Source of the DNA: Sneathiella sedimenti
Lineage (GTDB): Bacteria; Pseudomonadota; Alphaproteobacteria; Sneathiellales; Sneathiellaceae
Direction: 5' to 3'
DNA: 64,000 nt
Assembly (NCBI RefSeq): GCF_017313765.1
Contig: NZ_JAFLNC010000002.1
Span: forward strand, 434,001-498,000
Each line of letters starts with the position of its first letter. Within the stretch, counting starts at the first letter, position 1. Position numbers and translations under genes: made by a program. The notes beneath the pieces are model-generated. The model searched no databases. It saw nothing but the letters and a program-made list of their open reading frames with translations, and was not told the DNA's origin. This document shows positions 1 through 7,800 of this stretch, in pieces.

Positions 1-554
1 AGGTCAAGTCGATCCTGTGCAGGCCCTATAAAGGGGCCGTCGCTGTAGGTGTCCATAAACTCCTGTATTGGCAGAGGGTCATTGCTGTTTTGCACGCGTT
101 TCCAGGCTTCCAACATTGTTTTATCGTCAGACGACAATTTTTCGTTCTTTGTGGTGTTTGCAAGAGTCAATAGCTTCACATTGATTGCCGCTTCAAGATC
201 ACGGATCCATTGATTGTAGTTGCGATGGATCCCGTATCCGTTAGCCAGTAAATTGACACTTGAAGCATAGGTAATGGAGTAGCTGATCAATGAATAATCA
301 ATTCGAACATCGGCCTGATGATTTCGAATTCTAAGCACGCCTTCGATCTTGCCGGGGCCGGTGTCTTTCATTTTCCAATTCTTGCTGGCACCGGCCTGTT
401 TGATTGCCTTGCCAACCTCTTCAAGTGACGTAAAGACAAGGCCTTGTGGAACTGGGACATTCTCAGAATTGTAGACCGGCTGTATCCGTTCCTGGCAGCC
501 GCTGGCGAGGAAGACAACAAAGACGAGAGTTAGGACGCGAAAGTATGGTTTCAA
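1..554 (-). CDS. Putative lipoprotein, C-terminus beyond window edge
   Basis: An uninterrupted reading frame of 184 codons runs from a TTG start at 554 to the window edge with no stop, so the C-terminus is missing. The N-terminus has basic residues (K2, R6), a hydrophobic stretch and a lipobox-like ASGC ending at Cys20, which predicts a lipoprotein signal peptide and export to the envelope. No ATG or GTG fits in frame upstream near the signal sequence, and a GGGA element lies a few bases before the TTG. The mature part is polar, with no family I recognise. It lies 82 bp downstream of the CadD-like gene on the same strand. The reading frame is well supported; function is unknown. Confidence 0.6.
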   Translation of the reverse strand, partial: MKPYFRVLTLVFVVFLASGCQERIQPVYNSENVPVPQGLVFTSLEEVGKAIKQAGASKNWKMKDTGPGKIEGVLRIRNHQADVRIDYSLISYSITYASSVNLLANGYGIHRNYNQWIRDLEAAINVKLLTLANTTKNEKLSSDDKTMLEAWKRVQNSNDPLPIQEFMDTYSDGPFIGPAQDRLD

Positions 555-636
555 TAGACTTATCCCGAAACAACTGAGGGTTAAGTCGTTAAAATAGCGA
601 ACTCCCGTAAATTGATAAAGTCCTAAGCGTCTATTA

Positions 637-1236
637 TTACGTGATGTCTGTCGGGGTGTTTGTCAGGATATAGAGGCCGACGCCGATCAGCAGGAAGGGC
701 AGGATTTTCGGCGCATAGCGTTCCAGCAGTGATCTAGCTCGCCGATGGCCAATGGCCTTCTGCGCGCCAAAGGTGAATGCGGTGGCGGCCAGCAGGACAC
801 TTGCGACCATCCAGCCGATCAAACCAGGGCGGGTATCTGAGAGGAGCGGGGCCAGCACGGCAATGGAATCCCAGCTATGAGCGATCATAATCAGCGTTAT
901 GGTAAGAAAGCTGCCGCCCGCCTTGGGGATGACATCAGACGAAGCGCGCGCCGTTGATTTATGAGGGCGGACGAGGTGCCACAGCTCGTAAAGGCCAACT
1001 CCCAGCGGGACAAACCCGATATAGGGAATGATTTCGGCGGGTAGTTTCTGGATGCCATGGGCGAAAATCAGGCAAATGCCGATCATGAGAAGGACAGCCA
1101 GAAGATACCCCTGCCGCACCTTGGCAACGCCGTACTTCGGATGCAGTGACAAGGTGACAAGCAGGAAAAGATTATCAAAACTGGTTGAGAGAAAGGCCAT
1201 GAAGCTGACGGCAACGGCAAGGAGAATATCATCCAT
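637..1236 (-). CDS. CadD/LysE-superfamily membrane transporter-like protein
   Basis: A 199-residue, strongly hydrophobic protein with about six membrane segments. It contains an internal duplication: SFDNLFLL at residues 19-26 is echoed by SWDSIAVL at 121-128, and LGVGLYEL at 78-85 by IGVGLYIL at 184-191. A short-repeat topology with an acidic residue in the first helix of each half is typical of the cadmium-resistance (CadD) and LysE-like exporter superfamily, so efflux of a cation or small solute is likely but the substrate is inferred only. It starts 34 bp after the DoeB-like gene on the same strand and may be co-transcribed with it. The family assignment is from pattern, not alignment. 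Confidence 0.6.
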   Translation of the reverse strand: MDDILLAVAVSFMAFLSTSFDNLFLLVTLSLHPKYGVAKVRQGYLLAVLLMIGICLIFAHGIQKLPAEIIPYIGFVPLGVGLYELWHLVRPHKSTARASSDVIPKAGGSFLTITLIMIAHSWDSIAVLAPLLSDTRPGLIGWMVASVLLAATAFTFGAQKAIGHRRARSLLERYAPKILPFLLIGVGLYILTNTPTDIT

Positions 1237-1270
1237 TATCGGTTTCCCAGCTCGACCCTAACAACGCTAC

Positions 1271-2263
1271 TCAGCTTTTTTCTTCGCCTTGCCCGATATG
1301 AAACAGGCAATCCCCGCGCACGACCCGTGCCGGCTGCCGCTTGGCGAGGATGACCCCGTCTGCCTCGAAAAACAGCTCAATCGGTTCCCGGCCGGGAGTC
1401 TCCGTGCGATGAATGAGTGCCGCCGGCTGTCCCTTCCTGACGTCTTCGCCGGGATCGGCAAGCGGTTCATAGACGCCGGGTTCCGTTGCGAAAATACTGC
1501 CTTCCTCATTGAAGATACGGCCCTTCTTGGGCGAGGATTCCGGTGCGGTGGTTATCACGCCAATTCGGTGGAGAGAGCGCAATAGACCGTCTCCGGCAAG
1601 TTTCGGAAGGCCCTTTGAGACAGTGCCACCGCCCGCCAGTTCGGTCAGGATGCTGCACACGCCTTTGCGAAACGCGGCCGCCGACGAGAAACTTCCGGCA
1701 TCGCTTCGTTGAAAATACAGCGTATGCGGCAGGCTGAAGGCGTCGGCGATTTCCCGCTTCAGTGATAAGTGAGGATCGTCCTCCGACACGGAAAACAGCA
1801 GAGTCGGTGTGTAAAATAGGGAACTGCCGCCGGAATGGAGGTCAAACAGGTAATCCGCGCGCTCGAGCAGGGTATGCTCGATATAATGGGCGATCTGTTG
1901 GGTCGGCGTCCCGGTATCGCTGCCGGGAAAGGAGCGGTTAAGGTTCCCCTGGTCGAGCGGGGAGGTGCGCAGGCCCGCCTCGGCCGCCGGGAAATTCGCC
2001 ATCGGCAGGATGATTAACTGCCCGCGTATCTGTTCGAGAGGCAGGGTCCGGATCAGGGTAGAGAGGATCACCTGGCCTTCATACTCGTCTCCGTGGTTTC
2101 CCGCCATCAGAAGGACGGTCGGGCCATCCCCGTTCTTCATGCTGGCAATAGGGATCGGGATATATCCATAGGCCGACCGGTGTACGGAATGCAGCAATTG
2201 CAGATATCCATGCTGAATACCGTCTTTATCGAAATCAACTTTGGTGGAGATAAGTGAGGACAT
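1271..2263 (-). CDS. Succinylglutamate desuccinylase/aspartoacylase family deacylase (DoeB-like)
   Basis: A 330-residue zinc-dependent amidohydrolase of the AstE/AspA group. The metal-binding motif GNHGDE places His57 and Glu60 as ligands, and DLHSGG supplies His143 as the third. The stretch with NGDGPT, GNLNRSFPG and the C-terminal region resembles DoeB, the enzyme that deacetylates N-acetyl-diaminobutyrate during ectoine breakdown. No doeA, doeC or doeD homologue is beside it, so the substrate may instead be another N-acyl amino acid. The gene is first in a minus-strand run with the CadD-like and lipoprotein genes. The family is secure; the DoeB role is an inference. Confidence 0.75.
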   Translation of the reverse strand: MSSLISTKVDFDKDGIQHGYLQLLHSVHRSAYGYIPIPIASMKNGDGPTVLLMAGNHGDEYEGQVILSTLIRTLPLEQIRGQLIILPMANFPAAEAGLRTSPLDQGNLNRSFPGSDTGTPTQQIAHYIEHTLLERADYLFDLHSGGSSLFYTPTLLFSVSEDDPHLSLKREIADAFSLPHTLYFQRSDAGSFSSAAAFRKGVCSILTELAGGGTVSKGLPKLAGDGLLRSLHRIGVITTAPESSPKKGRIFNEEGSIFATEPGVYEPLADPGEDVRKGQPAALIHRTETPGREPIELFFEADGVILAKRQPARVVRGDCLFHIGQGEEKS

Positions 2264-2352
2264 GGGCTGGGCACCTGAAACTATTAAAACTTTTTCCCAA
2301 TAATATATCTGTCCTTGTCGGTGGGCGCCATGAATGAATTGTCAAATTGCGC

Positions 2353-2386
2353 CGTAAGAATAATAGCCCGCCGGAGGGGCGGGCTA
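2353..2386 (-). terminator. Probable intrinsic terminator of the hsp20 gene
   Basis: A 9-bp perfect stem (TAGCCCGCC / GGCGGGCTA, 2364-2372 with 2378-2386) with a 5-base loop lies 24 bp past the hsp20 stop. Read on the minus strand the stem is followed by the T-rich TATTATTCTT, a modest U-tract. It separates hsp20 from the DoeB-like gene. Confidence 0.55.
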
Positions 2387-2409
2387 TCTCTGGTTGGTAA
2401 GTCGCCGGA

Positions 2410-2856
2410 TTAGGCGGCTTTGCTCTCGATGAGCTTACCTTTATTGATCTCGATTGTGCGGGGTTTCAGTTCCTCAGGAATTTCCCGGACGAGATCTATA
2501 TGGAGAAGGCCATTTTCCATAGACGCGCCGACCACCTTGATCGTTTCGGCAAGCTCGAAATTCTGCACAAAGGACCGGGCTGCAAGGCCGCGATGCAGAT
2601 ATTCGACTTCTTCCTTTTCTTCCAGGGATTTGCCGCTGATTTTCAGGCTGTTCTGGTTGGCGACCAGTTCGAGTTGATCCTCCGTAAAGCCGGCGACGGC
2701 CATTGTGATCCGGTAATGGTCAGCATCCGTTTTCACAATATTGTAAGGCGGGAAGCTGTTGTCCGCTGTCGCGCGTTCCAGGCCGCGGAAAAGTTGCTCT
2801 ATCCGGTCGAAACCGACGGTTGAACGCATCAGGGGTGAAAAATCATAAGTACGCAT
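2410..2856 (-). CDS. Hsp20/IbpA-type small heat-shock protein
   Basis: A 148-residue protein with the alpha-crystallin domain in the middle (about residues 35-130) and the short N-terminal arm FSPLMRSTVGFDRI typical of the class A rhizobial/IbpA group. The segment PPYNIVKT followed by YRITMAVAGF is a hallmark of IbpA homologues. It is an ATP-independent cytoplasmic chaperone that holds unfolding proteins during heat stress. The start ATG at 2856 is preceded by AGGAGG buried in a thermometer hairpin, with a heat-shock promoter about 90 bp upstream, so both transcription and translation look temperature-controlled. rcdA is divergent from it. Confidence 0.92.
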   Translation of the reverse strand: MRTYDFSPLMRSTVGFDRIEQLFRGLERATADNSFPPYNIVKTDADHYRITMAVAGFTEDQLELVANQNSLKISGKSLEEKEEVEYLHRGLAARSFVQNFELAETIKVVGASMENGLLHIDLVREIPEELKPRTIEINKGKLIESKAA

Positions 2857-2935
2857 GGTTATATCCTCCTGTGAAGCAATATATATGCGGGCCGCCCAAA
2901 GAGGGCCAAACCCTTGTTATCAGACCCAAAATTGG
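2857..2935 (-). promoter_or_regulatory. ROSE-like RNA thermometer in the hsp20 5' UTR
   Basis: On the minus strand the bases just before the hsp20 start read ATATTGCTTC, ACA, GGAGGATAT. They fold into a hairpin at about 2861-2884 in which TTGCTTC pairs with the AGGAGG ribosome site (2865-2870), leaving one G of TTGCT unpaired. This U(U/C)GCU-against-Shine-Dalgarno design with a bulged G is the defining feature of ROSE elements. Upstream lies a second GC-rich hairpin, GGCC...GGCC. The leader length of about 80 nt fits the family. Folding was done by eye. Confidence 0.72.
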
Positions 2936-2947
2936 CATCCGATGACC

Positions 2948-2978
2948 CTTATATGTGACGCTTTTCAGGAGTTTCAAG
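2948..2978 (-). promoter_or_regulatory. RpoH-type (heat-shock) promoter for hsp20
   Basis: Minus-strand CTTGAA (2973-2978) is followed after 17 bases by CATATAAG (2948-2955). This fits the alphaproteobacterial sigma-32 pattern of CTTG, about 17-18 bases, then a C-TAT-rich -10 element. Transcription would start near 2940, giving the ~80-nt leader that holds the thermometer. rpoH itself lies at 52861-53739. Confidence 0.6.
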
Positions 2979-3070
2979 AGCTGAAAATATGGAAAATTAA
3001 CTTTTGGGCGCTAGTTTTTTTCAGCAAATCCGGAGTAATTTCCGTTCATTTACACAGCAAAGGACAGCCG

Positions 3071-3517
3071 ATGGGCGTCAGCAATGATGATGGAGCGCAA
3101 TCAGGGGCGAATACCATCTTTTTTACCCGGACATATGATGAGGCGCTGGATCTGGTGAAGGAGGCGCGTGCCTATCTTGCGGGTCCGGGGCAGACGGCAG
3201 CTCGGGCCATGCCGGCGGAGGCCAGTTTCGTCTATGCGGCTGAATCATTGCGGCTGACGACAAGACTTACGGAAAGCATGTCCTGGCTTATGTTCCAGCG
3301 GGCATTGCAGGAAGGGGAGATCACGCTGGAAGAATCGCAGGAAGACGAATGCCATCTCCAGCATCTGGATATCTGCCTCGTCGACAAGCCATTGTCCGGC
3401 CGGGAACTATTGCCGGAGGGGTTGCTTTACCTGCTGGAACGGAGCGAACACCTGTATCAGAGGCTGGTCCGTCTGGATGAGCAGGGCAAGCACGCCTTTC
3501 AGCGTGCCAGGCAATAG
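3071..3517 (+). CDS. rcdA: DUF1465 family protein, RcdA-like proteolysis adaptor
   Basis: A 148-residue helical protein. The core, with YDEALDLVKEAR near the N-terminus, AESLRLTTRLTESMSWLMFQR in the middle and the EGEIT/LEESQ helix, matches the DUF1465 family whose studied member is Caulobacter RcdA, which helps ClpXP deliver CtrA and other substrates for degradation. The frame is open further upstream, but ATG 3071 is preferred because AAAGGA lies 7 bases before it and the upstream codons cover the hsp20 promoter region. It is divergent from hsp20. The family assignment is good; an adaptor role in this organism is inferred. Confidence 0.75.
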   Translation: MGVSNDDGAQSGANTIFFTRTYDEALDLVKEARAYLAGPGQTAARAMPAEASFVYAAESLRLTTRLTESMSWLMFQRALQEGEITLEESQEDECHLQHLDICLVDKPLSGRELLPEGLLYLLERSEHLYQRLVRLDEQGKHAFQRARQ

Positions 3518-3549
3518 CCTCATGGTCCGGATATTCAAAATCCGGCGAC

Positions 3550-3574
3550 AAAAAAGGCGCTCAAATTGAGCGCC
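3550..3574 (-). terminator. Intrinsic terminator of rpmE
   Basis: The inverted repeat GGCGCTC / GAGCGCC (3556-3562 with 3568-3574, 5-base loop) is followed on the minus strand by six T residues. It lies 34 bp after the rpmE stop and 30 bp beyond the end of rcdA, and only the minus orientation has a T-tract. Confidence 0.8.
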
Positions 3575-3607
3575 TGATCCGGGAACCCTTGCAGGTTCAG
3601 ATTTTCG

Positions 3608-3835
3608 TTAGCTGGCTTTGATGCCGAAGTTAGCGAAACGCTTGTTGAACTTCGCAACCTGGCCATCATCACGTAGATGCTGCTGACCACCGGTCCATGC
3701 CGGATGCGTTTTCACGTCGATGTCCAGTTTCAAAACATCGCCTTCTTTGCCGTAAGTCGAGCGGGTTTCAAAGGTAGTTCCATCGGTCATTTCGACAGTG
3801 ATCGTGTGGTAATCGGGATGTATATCTTTTTTCAT
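3608..3835 (-). CDS. rpmE: 50S ribosomal protein L31
   Basis: A 75-residue protein beginning [10 protein letters not shown] with HPAWTG and FNKRF near the C-terminus, the normal layout of bacterial L31. It lacks the CxxC pairs of the zinc-binding form, so it is the cysteine-free (C-minus) type usual in alphaproteobacteria. It binds the large ribosomal subunit at the intersubunit bridge. It is monocistronic, with its own promoter (3879-3907) and terminator (3550-3574). Confidence 0.95.
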   Translation of the reverse strand: MKKDIHPDYHTITVEMTDGTTFETRSTYGKEGDVLKLDIDVKTHPAWTGGQQHLRDDGQVAKFNKRFANFGIKAS

Positions 3836-3878
3836 GTCGGTTCACCCTTTGGGGGACGCTAAAATTCGTTCAGCGGGC

Positions 3879-3907
3879 CTTATATTAAAGCTTGGGCATT
3901 ATGGCAA
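3879..3907 (-). promoter_or_regulatory. Sigma-70-type promoter of rpmE
   Basis: Minus-strand TTGCCA (3902-3907), a 17-base spacer and TATAAG (3879-3884) form a near-consensus housekeeping promoter about 44 bp upstream of the rpmE start. Confidence 0.65.
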
Positions 3908-4006
3908 GCAAAGATATGTTTTTTGGCATTTTTTCTTGCATTCCTGGCTATGACCGTTACACCCAAGAGCTGGTTTTTATGACAGAACAATGGCAGGAAT
4001 TGCTGC

Positions 4007-5815
4007 GTGACTGATGTAAACGGAATCGCCACCGATGCGGATAAAAAGGAAAAGTCTAAACAGGTGGTGACTCGCCTTTGGCAGCTCTGGCGATTCGTCA
4101 AGCCCTATAAGCTGCAGGTTTTCGGTGCCCTGATCGCGCTTATTGTCGCGGCCGGCACCACCTTGTGGATCGGGCAGGCAATACGCGATCTTCTGGACAA
4201 GGGATTTACCGCCGGGGCGGGAAGCCTCGACCGTGTGTTTATCGAGCTGATGGGGGTGGTCGCCTTGCTCGCCGTCGCCACGTTCAGCCGTTATTTTCTG
4301 GTGTCCTGGATTGGCGAGCGGGTCATTTCCGATCTCCGTAAAGCGGTATTCAATCATGTCCTGACTCTGAACCCCGCATTTTTCGAAGTTACCCGGACGG
4401 GGGAAGTTCTGTCGCGCCTGACAACCGATACGACCCTGATCCAGACTGTCATCGGATCCTCGATTTCGGTGGCGCTCCGCAATTTCCTGCTTTTCATCGG
4501 GGGCCTTGCGTTCCTTATCTATACGAGCCCCGCCCTTTCGGGGATGGTGCTGCTGGTTGTGCCTCTCGTGCTGGTGCCGATCATTGTCTTTGGACGGATG
4601 GTACGCAAGCTCAGCCGGGCGAATCAGGACAGCATCGCCGCCGTCAGTTCCCGCGCCGATGAAACCTTGCGTGCCATACAAACATCCCAGGCCTATACCC
4701 ATGAGGATCATGACCGGGCGCAGTTCAGTGCGGATGTCGAGACCAGCTTTCGCATCGCCATCAGGCGCATCACCGCGCGCGCCTGGCTAACCGCCCTCGT
4801 CATCCTTCTAATTTTCGGCGCGATCGATTTTGTTCTCTGGAGCGGCGCGACCGCTGTTGTCGACGGCAGTATGTCCGCAGGCACATTGGGCGCCTTCGTC
4901 TTTTACGCGGTTATCGTCGCGGGTTCCATGGGTTCGCTCAGTGAAGTCTGGGGCGAGTTGCAGCGGGCAGCGGGTGCCTCGGAACGGTTGCTGGAACTGC
5001 TGGCGGAAGAGCCAACGGTCTCCATTCCGACAGCCCCCCTGCCAATTGGATCGTCAATAGAGAAAAATATCCATTTCGACAATGTCACCTTTCACTATCC
5101 TTCGCGGCCGGATCAGGCGGCGCTGAATGACTTCTCGCTCGAAATTCAAAAAGGCGAGACTGTCGCCCTTGTCGGGCCGAGCGGGGCGGGCAAGACGACA
5201 ATCTTCCAGCTTCTACTGCGCTTTTATGATCCGCAGTCGGGACGCGTTACCATCGATGGGATCAATATAGCTGAGGTGGATCCGGTCCGTCTTCGCGCGC
5301 TGATGGGTCTGGTGCCGCAGGATGCGGTGATCTTCGCCGATACCGCCATGGAAAATATCCGCTATGGCCGGCCGGAGGCGAGCGATGCCGAGGTGCGCGC
5401 CGCGGCCGAGGCCGCCGTCGCTACCGAGTTTATCGATGCCATGCCGGACGGGTTTCACACCGAGTTTGGTGAGCGGGGGATCAAACTGTCCGGTGGCCAG
5501 AAGCAGCGGATCGCTATCGCCCGCGCCATCCTGCGGGACCCAGAAATCCTATTGCTGGATGAGGCAACCTCCGCTCTTGACGCGGAAAGCGAACGGCAGG
5601 TGCAGATCGCCCTTGAGCATCTTATGCAAAACCGGACGACACTGGTCATCGCCCATCGGCTTGCGACCGTGCTAAATGCCGATCGGATTATCGTGCTGGA
5701 AAATGGGCGTATCGTTAATCAGGGCACCCATGTGGAACTGATGGCTGAAGGGGGACTTTACGCCAAGCTGGCCAAGCTCCAGTTCGACGTGGGCCGAAGC
5801 GCGTTATCCGCCTAG
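4007..5815 (+). CDS. ABC exporter, fused permease-ATPase (MsbA-related)
   Basis: A 602-residue half-transporter. The first ~320 residues hold six membrane helices of the type-I exporter fold, and the rest is the ATPase with Walker A GPSGAGKTT, signature LSGGQKQR, Walker B ILLLDEATSALD and the H-loop VIAHRLATV. The enzyme works as a homodimer in the inner membrane, exporting lipids, glycolipids or drugs. The sequence resembles the MsbA-related group common in alphaproteobacteria. The start is GTG 4007, with GCAGGAA upstream. The last 12 bases overlap the convergent glycosyltransferase gene. The neighbouring glycosyltransferases suggest, but do not prove, an envelope-lipid substrate. Confidence 0.9.
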   Translation: MTDVNGIATDADKKEKSKQVVTRLWQLWRFVKPYKLQVFGALIALIVAAGTTLWIGQAIRDLLDKGFTAGAGSLDRVFIELMGVVALLAVATFSRYFLVSWIGERVISDLRKAVFNHVLTLNPAFFEVTRTGEVLSRLTTDTTLIQTVIGSSISVALRNFLLFIGGLAFLIYTSPALSGMVLLVVPLVLVPIIVFGRMVRKLSRANQDSIAAVSSRADETLRAIQTSQAYTHEDHDRAQFSADVETSFRIAIRRITARAWLTALVILLIFGAIDFVLWSGATAVVDGSMSAGTLGAFVFYAVIVAGSMGSLSEVWGELQRAAGASERLLELLAEEPTVSIPTAPLPIGSSIEKNIHFDNVTFHYPSRPDQAALNDFSLEIQKGETVALVGPSGAGKTTIFQLLLRFYDPQSGRVTIDGINIAEVDPVRLRALMGLVPQDAVIFADTAMENIRYGRPEASDAEVRAAAEAAVATEFIDAMPDGFHTEFGERGIKLSGGQKQRIAIARAILRDPEILLLDEATSALDAESERQVQIALEHLMQNRTTLVIAHRLATVLNADRIIVLENGRIVNQGTHVELMAEGGLYAKLAKLQFDVGRSALSA

Positions 5816-6865
5816 AACGTCGTTGAGTACGCCTGCCAGCTGGCCATGAATGGTTTGCTGGCTGAAATGTTGCTCATAATAGGCCCGTGCGGCGGCGCCA
5901 GAGGACTCAAGCTCTGTCCGGGCCAGGGTGAGTTGCCGGACGCGATCGGCAAGCGCCTTGGGGTCTCCTGGCGGGATTTCGATAAGCCCTGTGTTCTTTG
6001 GTGCGGGATAGGCTGTCGATTCACGTGTTATCACTGTCCGGCCACAAGCTAGCGCCTGATAGACTTTGTTGGGGATCACCCGTGCCGCCTTGTCAGTTGT
6101 CCCAAAAACGCCAAGCAGGATTCCCGCCTCATGGATGCGTGCCGGCAATTTCTCATACGGCAGATAGTCTTCGAAGGTGATCGACGGATGACCGGCGGCT
6201 GCGGCCTCGCATACGGCCTTTCGCGGACCGTCCCCAAGTAAGGTCCAGCGGAGCGGGAGGTCGTCACACAGCTTCGCCGCCTCGACAATTATCTCCGGTG
6301 CCTGCAGACCGATAAAACTCCCATAGAAAAGGACTTCCAGCGGTTCCTCAGATGCTTTCTCAGCCAGTGGGGCGGGGGTAAACAGCTTTTCTTCCGCGCC
6401 GACCGCAATGACGTGGATTTTATCCGGCTCGAGTCCGAAAGTATCGGCAAAGAAGGCCGCATGGCCGGCGGTATCGGCAATGATCCGATCAGCTTTTGAG
6501 AAGATCCTACGTTCTTTTTCAAGAAGGTCTTTCGCTTTGCGGCTTTTCTCCGCAAACTTCCGCCGTTCGAACACCTGCTTGTCATAGGCAGATATCATCG
6601 GATCGAAGAGGAGCGGAACGCCGTGCCGACGGGCCCATTTCGCCGCGGCTGCCATATCCCGCTGACGAAAAGCGGGAAGCCAGAGGAGATCAGGTTTTTT
6701 AACGCCATTTATCGTCGCCTCTAATTTTCCAAGGGGACTGATATGGGGGCGAAAATCGTTAATCCGCCAGCCAAGGGCCCGAAATGCCTGCCGGAGGATT
6801 CTGTTGCGGGAATACTCCGGATCAAACCGGCCCCACCAGAGGACGGATTTTGCCGTTTCGCTCAT
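5804..6865 (-). CDS. Glycosyltransferase, GT-B fold (GT4-like)
   Basis: A 353-residue cytoplasmic glycosyltransferase. The C-terminal half has the GT4-type features: FYGSFIGLQAPEIIVEAAK, LLGDGP, the loop YEKLPARIHEAGILLGVFG and the acidic sugar-nucleotide site region ARVIPNKVYQALACGR. The N-terminal acceptor domain contains a Rossmann-like DLLWLPAFRQRD stretch. It overlaps the upstream GT9 gene by 4 bp (ATGA), indicating translational coupling, and its 3' end overlaps the ABC exporter gene by 12 bp. A role in lipopolysaccharide or other surface glycan assembly is inferred from the neighbours. Confidence 0.82.
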   Translation of the reverse strand: MSETAKSVLWWGRFDPEYSRNRILRQAFRALGWRINDFRPHISPLGKLEATINGVKKPDLLWLPAFRQRDMAAAAKWARRHGVPLLFDPMISAYDKQVFERRKFAEKSRKAKDLLEKERRIFSKADRIIADTAGHAAFFADTFGLEPDKIHVIAVGAEEKLFTPAPLAEKASEEPLEVLFYGSFIGLQAPEIIVEAAKLCDDLPLRWTLLGDGPRKAVCEAAAAGHPSITFEDYLPYEKLPARIHEAGILLGVFGTTDKAARVIPNKVYQALACGRTVITRESTAYPAPKNTGLIEIPPGDPKALADRVRQLTLARTELESSGAAARAYYEQHFSQQTIHGQLAGVLNDVLGG

Positions 6866-7797
6866 GTCCCGAGATCCAGCTCACCAATTACCTTCTCAAG
6901 CGAAAGGTCGGCGAGATCATCCTCGCGCAGAACCCGGACGTCCCGGCCGCGAGGGCGAGACATGTTGGGGTCGGACGCGCGAGAGAAGAGAACGACCGTC
7001 TTGCAGCCAACGGCGGAAATCAGGTGCAGGGGGCCGGTGTCATTTCCCACTGCCAGAACGGCGCCCGCGCCAAGAGAGGCAATATCACCAAAGTCCGTTT
7101 TTGAAGAAAGATCGAGGGCCGTGGGACAGGCGTCCTTGATTGTTGCAATTGCCTCGGCCTCCGCCTTGCCGCCGATCAGGGCGGGCGTAATACCCTGTTC
7201 ATGCAGATAGGTGGCGAGCTCGGCGAAGCGGATCGCAGGCCAGCGTTTCTCCGGCCGATGAGCGGAGCCGCCAGGGACTAATAAGGCATATTTCGCGGGC
7301 AGGCTGAACCTCGAGATATCGGTCATTGCCCAGGAAAAATCGACGGGCGGGATAGTGTCGATGCCGGCCACCTTCAACTGGTCAATATGCCGCTCGATCG
7401 TGTGTATCTTGGTGCGAAGCGGGCTGTCATGGGGGTGGGAACACCCTTTGGCGACACCGCACCATTCCGGCTTCCGCCGTTTTGGAAAGAAACTGAAGTA
7501 AGAATTCGTGCGGGTAGAGGTCTGAAGATCGTACACCCGGTCAAACTTCCCCCGGCGCAGTTTCCGGATTAGCGGTATGAGTTTGGACAACTGCCAGATT
7601 TTCGGACGCTCATCGATCCAGATTTCATCGAACAGGCCGGATTTCTCAAGAAAAGTGGCGAAGGGGCGGGTTGTCAGCAACACTATCCGCGCGTCGCCAT
7701 GATGGGCACGGATCGCCTGAAATGGCCCCTGCGCTAGGATTACGTCGCCAAGCGCGCCATGCTTGATGACAAGAATATTCCGACCCTTGCCCGCCAC
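6862..7797 (-). CDS. Glycosyltransferase family 9, heptosyltransferase-like
   Basis: A 311-residue protein with the heptosyltransferase layout: ILVIKHGALGDVILAQGPF at the N-terminus, ALLVPGGSAHRPEKRWP in the middle, and the conserved GNDTGPLHLISAVG near the C-terminus, which contacts the nucleotide sugar. Members add ADP-heptose or related sugars to the inner core of lipopolysaccharide on the cytoplasmic face of the membrane. It starts 3 bp after the stop of the MotB-like gene, so it is probably in one transcript with the motor-like set. The exact sugar transferred cannot be told from sequence. Confidence 0.85.
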   Translation of the reverse strand: MAGKGRNILVIKHGALGDVILAQGPFQAIRAHHGDARIVLLTTRPFATFLEKSGLFDEIWIDERPKIWQLSKLIPLIRKLRRGKFDRVYDLQTSTRTNSYFSFFPKRRKPEWCGVAKGCSHPHDSPLRTKIHTIERHIDQLKVAGIDTIPPVDFSWAMTDISRFSLPAKYALLVPGGSAHRPEKRWPAIRFAELATYLHEQGITPALIGGKAEAEAIATIKDACPTALDLSSKTDFGDIASLGAGAVLAVGNDTGPLHLISAVGCKTVVLFSRASDPNMSRPRGRDVRVLREDDLADLSLEKVIGELDLGT

Positions 7798-7800
7798 CGG

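Noticed and set aside
3977-4711. Minus-strand 244-residue open frame at the start of the ABC exporter
   Set aside because: It runs antisense to the transmembrane part of the exporter and its residues are Gly/Asp/His-rich, unlike a folded protein.
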